Notes under the pieces: generated by a model
Seen by the model: the letters and a program-made list of their open reading frames with translations, nothing else
Told to the model about the DNA's origin: nothing
The model's database searches: none
Position numbers and translations under genes: made by a program
Source: Cellulophaga sp. BC115SP
GTDB lineage: Bacteria > Bacteroidota > Bacteroidia > Cytophagales > Spirosomataceae
Assembly (NCBI RefSeq): GCF_009905545.1
Contig: NZ_JAAALB010000001.1
Coordinates: 248,001-312,000 of the forward strand
DNA length: 64,000 nt
Reading direction: 5' to 3'
In this document: piece by piece, positions 28,800 to 38,117 of the stretch
How positions within the stretch are numbered: position 1 is the first letter of the stretch
Layout: each line of letters begins with the position of its first letter

Positions 28800-31700
28800 T
28801 TATTGATTCAAGAAATCACCTGAAGTAATTTGCGCCAAACCATCCAAAGGACGATTGTACAAATATCCATAAGTTGCGTAGTTGGTACCATCTACCTCAA
28901 CTTGGATATCCTTACGCAAGAATACAGATTCTGATTCATTTTCTGGATAAAACTCTTCGTATTCATCCAAAATTTTCACCAAACGAAGCGGGTTTGTCAA
29001 TTTGTATAACTCACCAACAACTTTGTCAGATGCATCATCAGAAGGAACAATACCAGGGTATTCTCCGATGTTGAACATCTTTCCTTGGTAATTAGCCAAA
29101 CCGATAAACTCAGAATTACGAGCAATCAATTTATGCAATTCGTTACCGTATCCTTTACGTAATGTTCCGTATACGAATAAGAATTCTTCTTTGTTTGGCT
29201 CAGGAAGTTTTGCCTCCTCTACCGACAATACTAAGTCTTCTTGTTCAACTACGGTACCTTCGTTAAGTACAATACGAGAAACTACACCTTCGAATGGAGA
29301 CGATACGATCGATTCCATTTTCATGGCCTCGATAACATACAATGGAGCGTTTTTCTTTACTTCATCGCCTGGTTTCACCAAGATTCGGCTCAAACGACCT
29401 TGTAATGGCGCACCGATATCTCCTTTGGCAGAAGCTTTAGCGTGCTGAGGACGTTCAATTTTGATATTTCTATCTAGAATTTTGATACGACGAGCCTGAC
29501 CATTCAATTCGAAAGTAACAGTACGCAAACCTGATTCGTCTGGTTCTGAAGCATACAAGTATTTCACAATAATAGTTTTACCTTCGTCGATTGTGATTAA
29601 GATTTCTTCATCTTGCTTCAAGCCATAGAAGAATGCAGTCGTAGGAAGAGCTGATACATCGCCGTAATTTTGTTGAGCTTTGTAATAGTCTTCATATACT
29701 TTCGGATACATCTTATAAGAAAGATAATCCAAGAAACCTTCTTGATTTTCTGGGAACTTAGCTTGGAAATCAGCAAAATCCTTATCAAAATCAATTGGCG
29801 TAATATTATCGTTTGGACGACCTGTAATGGCAAGATCTCCTTTCAAGATAATTTCCTGTAATTGCTTAGGGAAACCACCATAAGGCTGACCAAGACCACC
29901 TTTGAAGAAGTCTTTTACAGATTCAGGGAAAGAAAGTGTAGCGCCACGAGCATATACATCCTCAGCAGTTAAGCTATTGGCAGTCATAAAGATAGCCATG
30001 TCTCCTACTACTTTTGAAGATGGTGTTACTTTTACGATGTCACCAAACAATTTGTTTGCCTCCACGTAGTTGCGCTTCATCAATTCAAATTTATCACCCA
30101 CACCCAAGGCAATCGCCTGACCACGCAAGTTGGTGTACTGACCGCCAGGGATTTCGTTGTCATAAACCTCAGCAGTACCTGCTTTCAATTCAGATTCGAA
30201 TGGATAATAGATTTGACGAATATCTTCCCAATAGTTAGAATATTGGTTCAATAAGCCTAAGTTCAACGGAAAATCACGCTCGTTGCCTTGCATCATTGCT
30301 ACCACTGAGTTGAAGTTTGGTTGAGCAGTCAAACCAGACATTGCACCTAATGAACAGTCAACTACATCGACACCTGCTTCAATAGCTTTCAAGTACGTAG
30401 CCGCTTGAATTGATGCTGTATCGTGTGTATGCAAGTGTACAGGAATAGAAAGCGCCTTTTTCAACTCCGTAACCAAAGTTTGAGCTTGGTATGGTCTTAA
30501 CAAACCAGCCATATCTTTGATACAAAGCATGTGAGCACCTTCGTCTTCCAACTGACGAGCCATGTCTAAGTAATACTGAAGTGTATATTTTTCGTTGTTG
30601 AAAATATCACCTGTATAACAAATAGAAGCTTCTGCGATAGAGTTGGTACGCTCACGAACGGCACGAATCGAAACTTTCATAGCCTCTACCCAGTTCAATG
30701 AGTCGAAGATACGAAACACGTCGATACCGTTTTCAGCAGATTTTTCTACAAATTTCTCAATCAAGTTGTCAGGATATGCTGAGTAACCAACGGCATTGGA
30801 GCCACGGAACAGCATCTGCAACAACATATTTGGCATAGCCTCACGGAAAGCCTGTAAGCGTTTCCAAGGCGATTCGTTCAAGAAACGCATCGATACGTCG
30901 AAGGTTGCACCACCCCATACTTCCATTGAGAATAGTTCTGGGAAGCTTTTGGCAAAACCTTCAGCCACAGCCAACATATCACGGGTACGAACACGAGTAG
31001 CCAAAAGCGACTGGTGACCATCACGGAAAGTGGTATCTGTATAAAGGATTTGTTTTTGATCTTTTACCCATTGTGCAAACTTGTCGGCACCCATCGAATC
31101 CAAACGTTGCTTATTACCCATTGGATATTCAGCATATTTGTCAAATGCAGGAACTACTGGCGTACGGAAAGTACGTTCGTTTTTCACTTTTACATCTGGG
31201 TTACCATTTACTACTACATCTCCTAAATAACGAAGAGCTTTTGTAGAACGGTCACGAGTCGGCGTAAAATTGAAAAGCTCAGGATGTGAGTCAATAAATT
31301 GTACCACACATTTTCCTTGTTGGAAAATAGGGTGCTGAATCACATTACGTAAGAATGGAATATTGGTTTTTACCCCACGAATACGGAATTCGGTAAGAGC
31401 ACGCAACAAACGTTCAGAAGCGCCTTTCAAGGTACGACCTTTAGCCGAAACCTTTACGAGCATTGAATCGAAGTAAGGAGAAATTTTAACCCCTGGATAC
31501 GACGAACCTTCATCCAAACGAATACCAAAACCAGCTGCATTGCGATATGCAATGATGGTACCAAAGTCAGGTTTGAAACCATTGGCAGGGTCTTCGGTCG
31601 TGATACGACACTGAATAGCATAACCTCTCAATGGAATATCCTCTTGGCGAAGGATATAAATATTCGGGTCAGAAAGGCGGTAGTTTTGAGCAATCAAAAT

Positions 31701-32660
31701 TTGGGTACGCACAATGTCGATACCTGTTACCTCTTCTGTAATAGTATGTTCTACCTGAACGCGTGGGTTTACTTCGATAAAGTAGATATTCTCGTCTTTA
31801 TCTACCAAGAACTCAACCGTACCAGCGTTGTAATAATTTACGGCTTTACCAATCGATAAGGCGTATTTGTACAACTTTTGTTTGGTTTCATCTTTCAAAC
31901 CCACAGAAGGTGCTACTTCTACTACCTTTTGGAAACGACGTTGTACCGAACAATCGCGCTCATAAAGGTGTACTAAGTTGCCATGTTGGTCACCCAACAA
32001 CTGCACCTCAATATGTTTTGGTTGGTCGATGAACTTCTCAATAAAGATCGTATCATCACCAAACGCATTTTTCGCTTCGTTTTTCGCTTCAGCGAAAGCT
32101 TTTTCTAAAGCTTCCTCTTCACGTACTACACGCATACCACGACCGCCACCACCGGCCGCAGCTTTTACCATTACAGGAAAACCAATACGACGAGCCTCTC
32201 TAAGTGCAATATCATACGATACTAGCTCCTCTTTCGAGTCTTCAATCATTGGTACTTCAGCCTTACGAGCAGCATCTTTGGCAGCTACCTTATCGCCCAA
32301 AGCATTCATTGCTTCTGGAGAAGGACCAACAAATTTGATTCCTTCTTCACGACAACGACGAGCCAATGTTACGTTTTCAGAAAGAAATCCATAACCTGGA
32401 TGAATAGCGTCTATTTCTTTCTCCTTACATAACTTTATTAACCCCTCGATATCGAGATATGGTTTTAAAGGTTCGTCGTCCTTACCAATTTGATAAGCCT
32501 CATCCGCTTTGTATCTGTGAAGCGAATAACGATCTTCAAATGTGTAAACGGCAACCGTTCGGATACCTAACTCAGAGGCAGCACGCATAATACGGATAGC
32601 AATCTCACCACGGTTGGCGACAAGTAAGCTATTAATCGTTTGAACGTATGGTTGTGGCAT
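28800..32660 (-). CDS. pyc: Pyruvate carboxylase fused to a C-terminal gamma-glutamylcyclotransferase-like domain
   Basis: The 1286-residue protein carries all parts of single-chain pyruvate carboxylase: biotin carboxylase (about 10-460; ATP-grasp loop KAAAGGGGRGM, FIEVNPRVQVEH), carboxyltransferase (YTDTTFRDGHQSLLATRVRT, then the HMGL-like barrel), the linker domain, and a biotinyl domain with EAMKMES (Lys about 1114). The enzyme makes oxaloacetate from pyruvate and bicarbonate using ATP. Usual length is near 1150, and the biotinyl domain ends at about residue 1148. In the same frame follow about 131 residues (1156-1286) with FVYGTLRKGY, VGELYKL and LDEYEEF, the marks of the GGCT/AIG2 family. 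The Glu of LDEYE (about 1235) matches the known catalytic Glu. No stop or internal start with a clear leader separates the parts. It is monocistronic, with its own terminator. Confidence 0.93.
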   Translation of the reverse strand: MPQPYVQTINSLLVANRGEIAIRIMRAASELGIRTVAVYTFEDRYSLHRYKADEAYQIGKDDEPLKPYLDIEGLIKLCKEKEIDAIHPGYGFLSENVTLARRCREEGIKFVGPSPEAMNALGDKVAAKDAARKAEVPMIEDSKEELVSYDIALREARRIGFPVMVKAAAGGGGRGMRVVREEEALEKAFAEAKNEAKNAFGDDTIFIEKFIDQPKHIEVQLLGDQHGNLVHLYERDCSVQRRFQKVVEVAPSVGLKDETKQKLYKYALSIGKAVNYYNAGTVEFLVDKDENIYFIEVNPRVQVEHTITEEVTGIDIVRTQILIAQNYRLSDPNIYILRQEDIPLRGYAIQCRITTEDPANGFKPDFGTIIAYRNAAGFGIRLDEGSSYPGVKISPYFDSMLVKVSAKGRTLKGASERLLRALTEFRIRGVKTNIPFLRNVIQHPIFQQGKCVVQFIDSHPELFNFTPTRDRSTKALRYLGDVVVNGNPDVKVKNERTFRTPVVPAFDKYAEYPMGNKQRLDSMGADKFAQWVKDQKQILYTDTTFRDGHQSLLATRVRTRDMLAVAEGFAKSFPELFSMEVWGGATFDVSMRFLNESPWKRLQAFREAMPNMLLQMLFRGSNAVGYSAYPDNLIEKFVEKSAENGIDVFRIFDSLNWVEAMKVSIRAVRERTNSIAEASICYTGDIFNNEKYTLQYYLDMARQLEDEGAHMLCIKDMAGLLRPYQAQTLVTELKKALSIPVHLHTHDTASIQAATYLKAIEAGVDVVDCSLGAMSGLTAQPNFNSVVAMMQGNERDFPLNLGLLNQYSNYWEDIRQIYYPFESELKAGTAEVYDNEIPGGQYTNLRGQAIALGVGDKFELMKRNYVEANKLFGDIVKVTPSSKVVGDMAIFMTANSLTAEDVYARGATLSFPESVKDFFKGGLGQPYGGFPKQLQEIILKGDLAITGRPNDNITPIDFDKDFADFQAKFPENQEGFLDYLSYKMYPKVYEDYYKAQQNYGDVSALPTTAFFYGLKQDEEILITIDEGKTIIVKYLYASEPDESGLRTVTFELNGQARRIKILDRNIKIERPQHAKASAKGDIGAPLQGRLSRILVKPGDEVKKNAPLYVIEAMKMESIVSSPFEGVVSRIVLNEGTVVEQEDLVLSVEEAKLPEPNKEEFLFVYGTLRKGYGNELHKLIARNSEFIGLANYQGKMFNIGEYPGIVPSDDASDKVVGELYKLTNPLRLVKILDEYEEFYPENESESVFLRKDIQVEVDGTNYATYGYLYNRPLDGLAQITSGDFLNQ

Positions 32661-33060
32661 TTTTTGAGTTTGTCAGTTTGGAGTTTAAAACAGTCAGGAA
32701 TAAAAATAGATAAAAGGTACTCGTTGAACTACGCAAAATTCGCAATCGTGATTTCTTCTATCATTTACAAGATTAACAGAATAAAGAATTATTAATTCAT
32801 ACAAAAATCAAAAATAAATTGTGTATTTACCCAAACTTTCACAAGAAAATTTGGTCTATATTAGAAAGATGCAATTTTGTTTGGGTTAGATACAACTGAT
32901 TGATTGTTATGCTAACTATTTCCATAACAAATCACCAATTTTTATCTTAAAAATAGTTAAATCGACAGGTCTACCTAAGTACTTCTCTCTATTTGTCTGC
33001 AACCTTTGGTTAAAATCTTGCATCTTAGGGTTAAAATCTAAAAATCTCTTTGAACCCACT
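32661..33060. other. Divergent promoter region between pyc and the DUF418 gene
   Basis: These 400 bases separate two divergent starts and must hold both promoters. On the minus strand, TACCTTTT near 32714-32721 resembles a -7 element with one mismatch. ACCCAAAC (32829-32836) and GTTTGGGT (32879-32886) form a distant perfect 8-base inverted repeat. No gene is supported. Confidence 0.4.
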
Positions 33061-34281
33061 ATGAACTCAACATCCTCCTCTTCCAATCGAATTACCTTAG
33101 TAGATGGCTTACGTGGCATTGCTCTTTTAGGCATCGTAATTGCGCATGCTTTAGGTTGGTTTATTGCTGGCTTTATTCCAGAGTCGGTATGGCAGTCCTA
33201 CCAAAATTCTTTGCCTACTACCATTGTTAATTATTTTGATGGCATTTTTATTTCAGGGAAATTTTACACCTTTTTTTCTCTATTATTCGGCTTAAGTTTT
33301 TCTCTACAATTTACCAATAGAAAGGCAGATGATAAGCACTTCGAATTAAGATTTCTTTGGCGACTCGCGTTGCTTTTTGTCATAGGCTTTATTCATCATA
33401 TCCATTGGCGTGGCGATATATTGGGTATCTATGCTTTTTTAGGGATATTTCTATTACTGGCAAATTTACTTTCAAATCGAGTGGTACTGATTTTAGCTAT
33501 TTTAATGAGCCTCAATACGCCTATTTTAGTCATTCGTACTGTCGAATACTGGCACCCTTCGCCAAAAGTTTCTGAAGTCGTAGCCCAAAAAGAGCAAGAA
33601 AAATCAAATAAAGAACAGCTAAAAAACTTCCAAACGCTCAAGGCTGGTAGTTATACCCAAATTATTCAACAAAACTTTAAGGATTTTGCTTTCAAAGCCG
33701 ATTTTCAGTGGAACTCTGGACGCATTTTTGTCACCTTTGGTTTTTTCCTTTTAGGATTGCTGGTGGGGCGTCTTCGTTTATTTGATCATTTTCAAGAATA
33801 TAAAAAACAATTTAAGAAGGCAGTCTGGGCTTGTTTTATACTCAATATTGTCATTGTTACTTTTTTCATTACCCTTCAAGCCACTATTCCTTGGGACAAA
33901 TTACCCTCTTGGTTTGGTATCTTCTCTGAATTTTTATTTTCGATTCATTCTGCCACCATGACTCTAATGTATGTAGCAGGTTTCAGTTTATTATTGTCAA
34001 AAAGCTCATGGGAAGGTATCTTAAAACAACTTTCTTATGTAGGCAGAATGGCATTGACGAATTATTTACTCCAAAGTTTCGTAGGAATACTTCTTTTTTA
34101 TGGTTTCGGATTGGGCTTGGCGGGGGACTTTAATCCTGCTTGGTGCTTATTAGGCGCTGTGGCAGTCTTTTTATTACAAATCTTACTGAGTAAATGGTGG
34201 TTGAGTCGCTACTATTATGGTCCAATAGAATGGCTTTGGCGTTCGGCAACGTACGGAAAGTGGCAAAAAATGCAACGCTAA
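33061..34281 (+). CDS. DUF418-family multipass membrane protein
   Basis: The 406-residue protein starts with SNRITLVDGLRGIALLGIVIAHA, the N-terminal signature of the DUF418/YeiB family. About nine or ten membrane helices follow. The C-terminal half holds the DUF418 core (GRIFVTFGFFLLGLLVGRL, LSYVGRMALTNYLLQSF, WLSRYYYGPIEWLWRS). The family is related to membrane acyltransferase-like proteins, but its function is not established. It sits in the inner membrane. The pdxA gene follows after 140 bases; linkage is possible but not shown. Confidence 0.88.
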   Translation: MNSTSSSSNRITLVDGLRGIALLGIVIAHALGWFIAGFIPESVWQSYQNSLPTTIVNYFDGIFISGKFYTFFSLLFGLSFSLQFTNRKADDKHFELRFLWRLALLFVIGFIHHIHWRGDILGIYAFLGIFLLLANLLSNRVVLILAILMSLNTPILVIRTVEYWHPSPKVSEVVAQKEQEKSNKEQLKNFQTLKAGSYTQIIQQNFKDFAFKADFQWNSGRIFVTFGFFLLGLLVGRLRLFDHFQEYKKQFKKAVWACFILNIVIVTFFITLQATIPWDKLPSWFGIFSEFLFSIHSATMTLMYVAGFSLLLSKSSWEGILKQLSYVGRMALTNYLLQSFVGILLFYGFGLGLAGDFNPAWCLLGAVAVFLLQILLSKWWLSRYYYGPIEWLWRSATYGKWQKMQR

Positions 34282-34421
34282 TAAATCGTAATAGGGCAAT
34301 CTGTCAGCCAATCGGTTTTTATTTACCCATCTTTTAAGTAAACTTGCAGGAATTTATCGAATAGCGTATCCAAGGATACAATATCTTTTCGGCAAAACCG
34401 AATCAAGAATCTCAAAAGAAT

Positions 34422-35450
34422 ATGGAACATCAAAAACCTGTTATAGGTATTACCTTAGGTGACTACAATGGCGTAGGTCCAGAAGTAATACTAAAAGCCC
34501 TAGCCAGTAACCGCATCCTCAAAATCTGTACACCCGTAATCTATGGGTCGCAGCGTGTATTGAGCTATTACCGTAAAGTATTGGATTTGAAAGATTGGAC
34601 TTTGCATAGTATCCCTGCCATCCAACAAATCAACTTCAAAGTAACTAATGTGATTACCTGTTGGGACGACAAACAAACAGATGTAGAGCCTGGAAAAGTA
34701 ACTCCTGAAGCTGGCGCTGCTGCTTTGGCTTGCTTGCAAAAAGCTACACAGGACTTGAAAGACGGGCACATTCAAGCTATCGTTACGGCGCCTATCAACA
34801 AGTACAATATCCAGTCGGAGGAATTTAAGTTTCCTGGACATACTGAGTTTTTTACCAGTGCTTTCGAAGCAAAAGACTCATTAATGTTCTTGGTTTCTGA
34901 GCAAATCCGTGTTGGAGTAGTGACAGGACATATTCCATTAGGACGTGTGCGCTCACAGGTTACCCCAGAACGTATTACTCAAAAATTAACCATGATGATC
35001 GAATCATTGACCAATGATTTCGGGATTCAGAAACCTAAAGTTGCCGTATTAGGGCTCAACCCTCATGCTGGCGAAGATGGCTTGTTGGGTAGCGAAGAAA
35101 AAGACGTTATCTCTCCTGTTTTGGAGCAATTTAAACAAAACGGTAACTTGGTTTTTGGACCATTTCCTGCTGATGGTTTCTTTGGCAATATGCAACATCG
35201 TCATTTCGATGCCATTTTGGCCATGTACCACGACCAAGGTTTGATTCCATTCAAATATATTGCCTTCGAAAATGGTGTAAACTTCACCGCAGGATTACCA
35301 GTAGTTCGTACTTCACCCGACCACGGAACGGCTTATGGAATTGCTGGAAAAAATACAGCAAGCGAAAGTTCAATGCTTCAAGCGATTTATACAGCCATTG
35401 ATGTTGTAAAAAACCGCAAAGAATCCGCTGTAGAAATAGAAGAAAAGTAA
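34422..35450 (+). CDS. pdxA: 4-hydroxythreonine-4-phosphate dehydrogenase
   Basis: The 342-residue protein matches PdxA throughout: ITLGDYNGVGPEVILKAL, ATAPINKYNI-like VTAPINKYNIQ, FPGHTEFFTSAF, GLNPHAGEDGLLGSEE, ADGFFGNMQHRHFDAILAMY, HDQGLIPFKY and RTSPDHGTAYGIAG. The metal-binding His residues (HTEF, MYHDQ, SPDHG) are present. PdxA oxidises 4-phosphohydroxy-L-threonine with NAD in the DXP-dependent route to pyridoxal phosphate. No other pdx gene is in the window. The sugar isomerase-like gene 140 bases downstream is unlikely to belong to the pathway. Confidence 0.94.
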   Translation: MEHQKPVIGITLGDYNGVGPEVILKALASNRILKICTPVIYGSQRVLSYYRKVLDLKDWTLHSIPAIQQINFKVTNVITCWDDKQTDVEPGKVTPEAGAAALACLQKATQDLKDGHIQAIVTAPINKYNIQSEEFKFPGHTEFFTSAFEAKDSLMFLVSEQIRVGVVTGHIPLGRVRSQVTPERITQKLTMMIESLTNDFGIQKPKVAVLGLNPHAGEDGLLGSEEKDVISPVLEQFKQNGNLVFGPFPADGFFGNMQHRHFDAILAMYHDQGLIPFKYIAFENGVNFTAGLPVVRTSPDHGTAYGIAGKNTASESSMLQAIYTAIDVVKNRKESAVEIEEK

Positions 35451-35590
35451 AACTTTTTCTTACTTTTGAAACAAAATTTAAAATACCCATGAACGTTAAG
35501 TTGATGGGTATTTAATTATGAAGAGGCTTAAACCTCAAACTATCTATCCAGTTATTACCAATAATCATTTAACTTAATCAATTTAGAGCA

Positions 35591-36472
35591 ATGTTGAACG
35601 AACAAACATCTCGTCGTGACTTCCTCAGAACTAGTCTTTTGACAACTGCTGGCGCAGCACTTCTTTCGAACGATTTATTCGCAAATATTAAAAAAGGTGA
35701 AAAGAGCCACATTGGTGTCCAATTGTGGTCAGTACGTGAAGATGTTTCTAAAGACCCTAAAGCCGCTTTAGCTAAAATTGCTAAAATGGGTTATAAAAAC
35801 GTAGAAGGTTTCGGATATTCAAATGGTAAATTCTTTGGCTTATCGGCAGACGAATATTTAAAAACCATGAATGACAATGGCTTAAAAATGCCATCTGCTC
35901 ATAACATGATTACGTCAAAAGATGTCGTAAACGGTCAGCTTTCAGACAGCTACAAACGTATGTTGGAAGATGCAGCCAAAGTTGGTCAGAAATACACTAT
36001 CGTTCCTTACATGCTCGACGATGACCGTAATCAAGGTAAATTGATGGCTGATATTTTCAACAAAGCAGCAGAATATGCTAAAACGTTGAACTTGAAATTT
36101 GGCTATCACAACCACGATTTCGAATTCAAATCGCCAAATGGTGAAATGCTTTATACTACTTTATTAGACAATACAGAAAAACATATCGTATTCGAAATGG
36201 ACTTGTATTGGGCAGTAGTAGCAGGTCAAAAACCAGCAGATTGGTTCAACAAATACAAAGGACGCTTCACACACGTACACGTAAAAGACCACGATCCAGT
36301 GAAAAACGTAAGTGTTGAAGTAGGTGAAGGAGATATCAACTTCCAAGAAATTTTCAACAAAAAAGACGTAGCAGGTATCAAATACTTTATCGTTGAACTT
36401 GAAGCATACAAGCGCACGCCAATGGAAGGTATCGAAATTAGTTTGAACAATTTGAAAAAATTGAAATTCTAA
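35591..36472 (+). CDS. Tat-exported sugar phosphate isomerase/epimerase (TIM barrel)
   Basis: The 293-residue protein opens with a twin-arginine signal (SRRDFLRTSLLTTAGAALL) and continues with a xylose isomerase-like TIM barrel: IGVQLWSVREDVSKDP, YKNVEGFGY, LKFGYHNHDFEF, FEMDLYWAVVAGQ, THVHVKDHD and YFIVELEAY. Metal-binding Glu, His and Asp positions (NHDFEF, EMDLYW, HVKDHD, VELEAY) are visible. Such proteins in Bacteroidota are often exported and act on sugars or inositol-like compounds; the substrate is unknown. It ends at a clear terminator. Confidence 0.88.
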   Translation: MLNEQTSRRDFLRTSLLTTAGAALLSNDLFANIKKGEKSHIGVQLWSVREDVSKDPKAALAKIAKMGYKNVEGFGYSNGKFFGLSADEYLKTMNDNGLKMPSAHNMITSKDVVNGQLSDSYKRMLEDAAKVGQKYTIVPYMLDDDRNQGKLMADIFNKAAEYAKTLNLKFGYHNHDFEFKSPNGEMLYTTLLDNTEKHIVFEMDLYWAVVAGQKPADWFNKYKGRFTHVHVKDHDPVKNVSVEVGEGDINFQEIFNKKDVAGIKYFIVELEAYKRTPMEGIEISLNNLKKLKF

Positions 36473-36619
36473 TTTCCGTTTTCCTTAAAGGAGAATCATT
36501 TTAAACTGAGTGAATGGTAGTTGAGTGAATGAGTGATTATTATTTCAATCAACATTTCAACGATAAAAGATGTAATACCTTGTATTCAAAGATGTGTCAT
36601 TTACAATTTTAGCATCCTC

Positions 36620-36650
36620 AAAAGCGGTCGAGAAAATTTCGACCGCTTTT
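36620..36650 (+). terminator. Terminator after the Tat-exported isomerase gene
   Basis: AAAAGCGGTCGA (36620-36631) and TCGACCGCTTTT (36639-36650) pair perfectly around a 7-base loop and are followed by TTGATTT. It is about 150 bases after the stop codon. Confidence 0.85.
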
Positions 36651-36728
36651 TTGATTTATGGAAGATGCTCAGTTGAACTTAACATGTATTCAGTATTAAA
36701 GTAGTTCTTAACCAAGGCTTCCATTTAG

Positions 36729-36748
36729 CGGGTGAACTTATTCACCCG
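36729..36748. repeat. Palindromic hairpin CGGGTGAA/TTCACCCG
   Basis: CGGGTGAA (36729-36736) and TTCACCCG (36741-36748) pair exactly around CTTA. I recall similar GGGTGAA...TTCACCC palindromes as recurrent intergenic sequence in Bacteroidota. The rest of the gap 36473-37025 has short repeats of GAGTGAATG near 36510-36530 and C-rich strings near 36850-36900, but no gene. Confidence 0.6.
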
Positions 36749-36922
36749 TGACAAAAATATTTAAACTGCTTCATTTGCAGGCTAGGAGATTGTATCTGTT
36801 TTCTCTATTATTATCCCAAAACTCGAAATGACTTGCGCTTTTATTTAGCCCTTACCTAAAAGCCCAAAGCCGATACCCGAAAGCCCCTTACCCTCCAACA
36901 TATACCTATTTACCTACAAATA

Positions 36923-36954
36923 TTTCGTTCAGAATGAAACCCACCGTAACTTTG
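36923..36954 (+). promoter_or_regulatory. Candidate promoter for the 2-hydroxyacid dehydrogenase gene
   Basis: TAACTTTG at 36947-36954 matches the Bacteroidota -7 consensus TAnnTTTG exactly. TTTCG at 36923-36927 is a near match to the -33 TTTG with about 20 bases between. The gene starts 72 bases downstream of the -7 element. Confidence 0.45.
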
Positions 36955-37025
36955 ATTCGTTTTATAATAAACTTGATTACAGTACATTTTAAGTTCTTTC
37001 TTTCTGACAGGACAAAGTAGATTAG

Positions 37026-37967
37026 ATGAAGAAAAATATTTTGATTGCCGACGAAATGCACCTTAGCATTCATACAATGCTAACAGAAATCGGAATGACT
37101 TATGATTATTTCCCAGAAATTTCTCGTGCAGAGTTGTTGGAAAAACTCAAAGACTACGATGGTTTGATTATTCGTAGTAAAACGAAGGTAGATATCGAAA
37201 TGCTTGATACCGCACCTGAGTTGAAGTTTATTGGTAGAGCAGGCGCTGGTCTCGACCTTATCGACGTCGCAGAAGCCGAGCGCAGAGGAATTATTATTTT
37301 TGCCGCCAATGAAGGTAACCGTGATGCTGTGGGCGAACATGTTATTGGGATGCTTCTATGTCTTTTCAATCATATCAATACTGCTGATGTAGAGGTTCGT
37401 CACAAAATCTGGAAGCGAGAAGCCAATCGTGGCATCGAACTCATGGGTATGACTGTTGGATTGATTGGATATGGAAATATGGGCAGTTCGGTAGCAAAAA
37501 GATTATCAGGATTTGGGGTAAAGGTATTGGCTTATGACAAATACAAAAGCAATTTTAGTGACCAATATGCCCAAGAAGCCACATTGGAGGAATTGTTTGA
37601 GCAGGTAGATGTCTTAAGTCTTCACGTGCCATTAACCTCTGAAACCAAAATGATGGTGAATACAGACTTTATTAATTCGTTTCAGAAACCATTCTTTTTG
37701 GTAAATACAGCTCGTGGCGAGGTAGCTTCGGTTTGTAATATTGTAGAAGCCTTAAACTCTGGGAAGTTAAGAGGAGCTTGTTTGGATGTTTTGGAAAATG
37801 AAAAAATGTCTCAACTCAGTGCTGAGCAAGAAAGTTATTACGAAGCACTTTTCCAGAAAAAAAATGTCATTCTTACCCCTCATATTGGTGGGTGGACTCA
37901 TGAGAGCTATGTGAAGATTAATGAGGTATTGATTGAAAAGATTAAAGAAGTCCATTCTCATAATTAG
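37026..37967 (+). CDS. D-isomer-specific 2-hydroxyacid dehydrogenase (SerA-like)
   Basis: The 313-residue protein has the NAD-binding Rossmann motif (VGLIGYGNMGSSVAKRL), a D-2-hydroxyacid dehydrogenase substrate domain (IIRSKTKVD, FIGRAGAGLDLIDV), the catalytic Arg in NTARGE, a Glu in DVLENE and the catalytic His in PHIGGWTHES. It resembles phosphoglycerate dehydrogenase without the C-terminal ACT domain, so it may start serine synthesis or reduce another 2-keto acid. It is monocistronic, with a candidate promoter 72 bases upstream and a stem-loop downstream. Cytoplasmic. Confidence 0.88.
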   Translation: MKKNILIADEMHLSIHTMLTEIGMTYDYFPEISRAELLEKLKDYDGLIIRSKTKVDIEMLDTAPELKFIGRAGAGLDLIDVAEAERRGIIIFAANEGNRDAVGEHVIGMLLCLFNHINTADVEVRHKIWKREANRGIELMGMTVGLIGYGNMGSSVAKRLSGFGVKVLAYDKYKSNFSDQYAQEATLEELFEQVDVLSLHVPLTSETKMMVNTDFINSFQKPFFLVNTARGEVASVCNIVEALNSGKLRGACLDVLENEKMSQLSAEQESYYEALFQKKNVILTPHIGGWTHESYVKINEVLIEKIKEVHSHN

Positions 37968-37996
37968 CACAACAATATTTTTTAAGTAAAAACCTA

Positions 37997-38030
37997 AAGT
38001 GTCGACTCAATTTTACTCAAGTCGACACTT
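37997..38030 (+). terminator. Stem-loop after the 2-hydroxyacid dehydrogenase gene
   Basis: AAGTGTCGACT (37997-38007) and AGTCGACACTT (38020-38030) pair perfectly with a 12-base loop. The following CAGATTTCTATTT is only moderately T-rich. Confidence 0.65.
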
Positions 38031-38117
38031 CAGATTTCTATTTCGAATATTATTTTGTACGATTACACTATAGCGAATTTCCTTCAAACAATTTCGACTT
38101 AAATCAGTTAGTGAAGT

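Noticed and set aside
32916-33134. 72-codon minus-strand frame overlapping the DUF418 start
   Set aside because: It covers the first 74 bases of a well-supported gene on the other strand and looks like a shadow.
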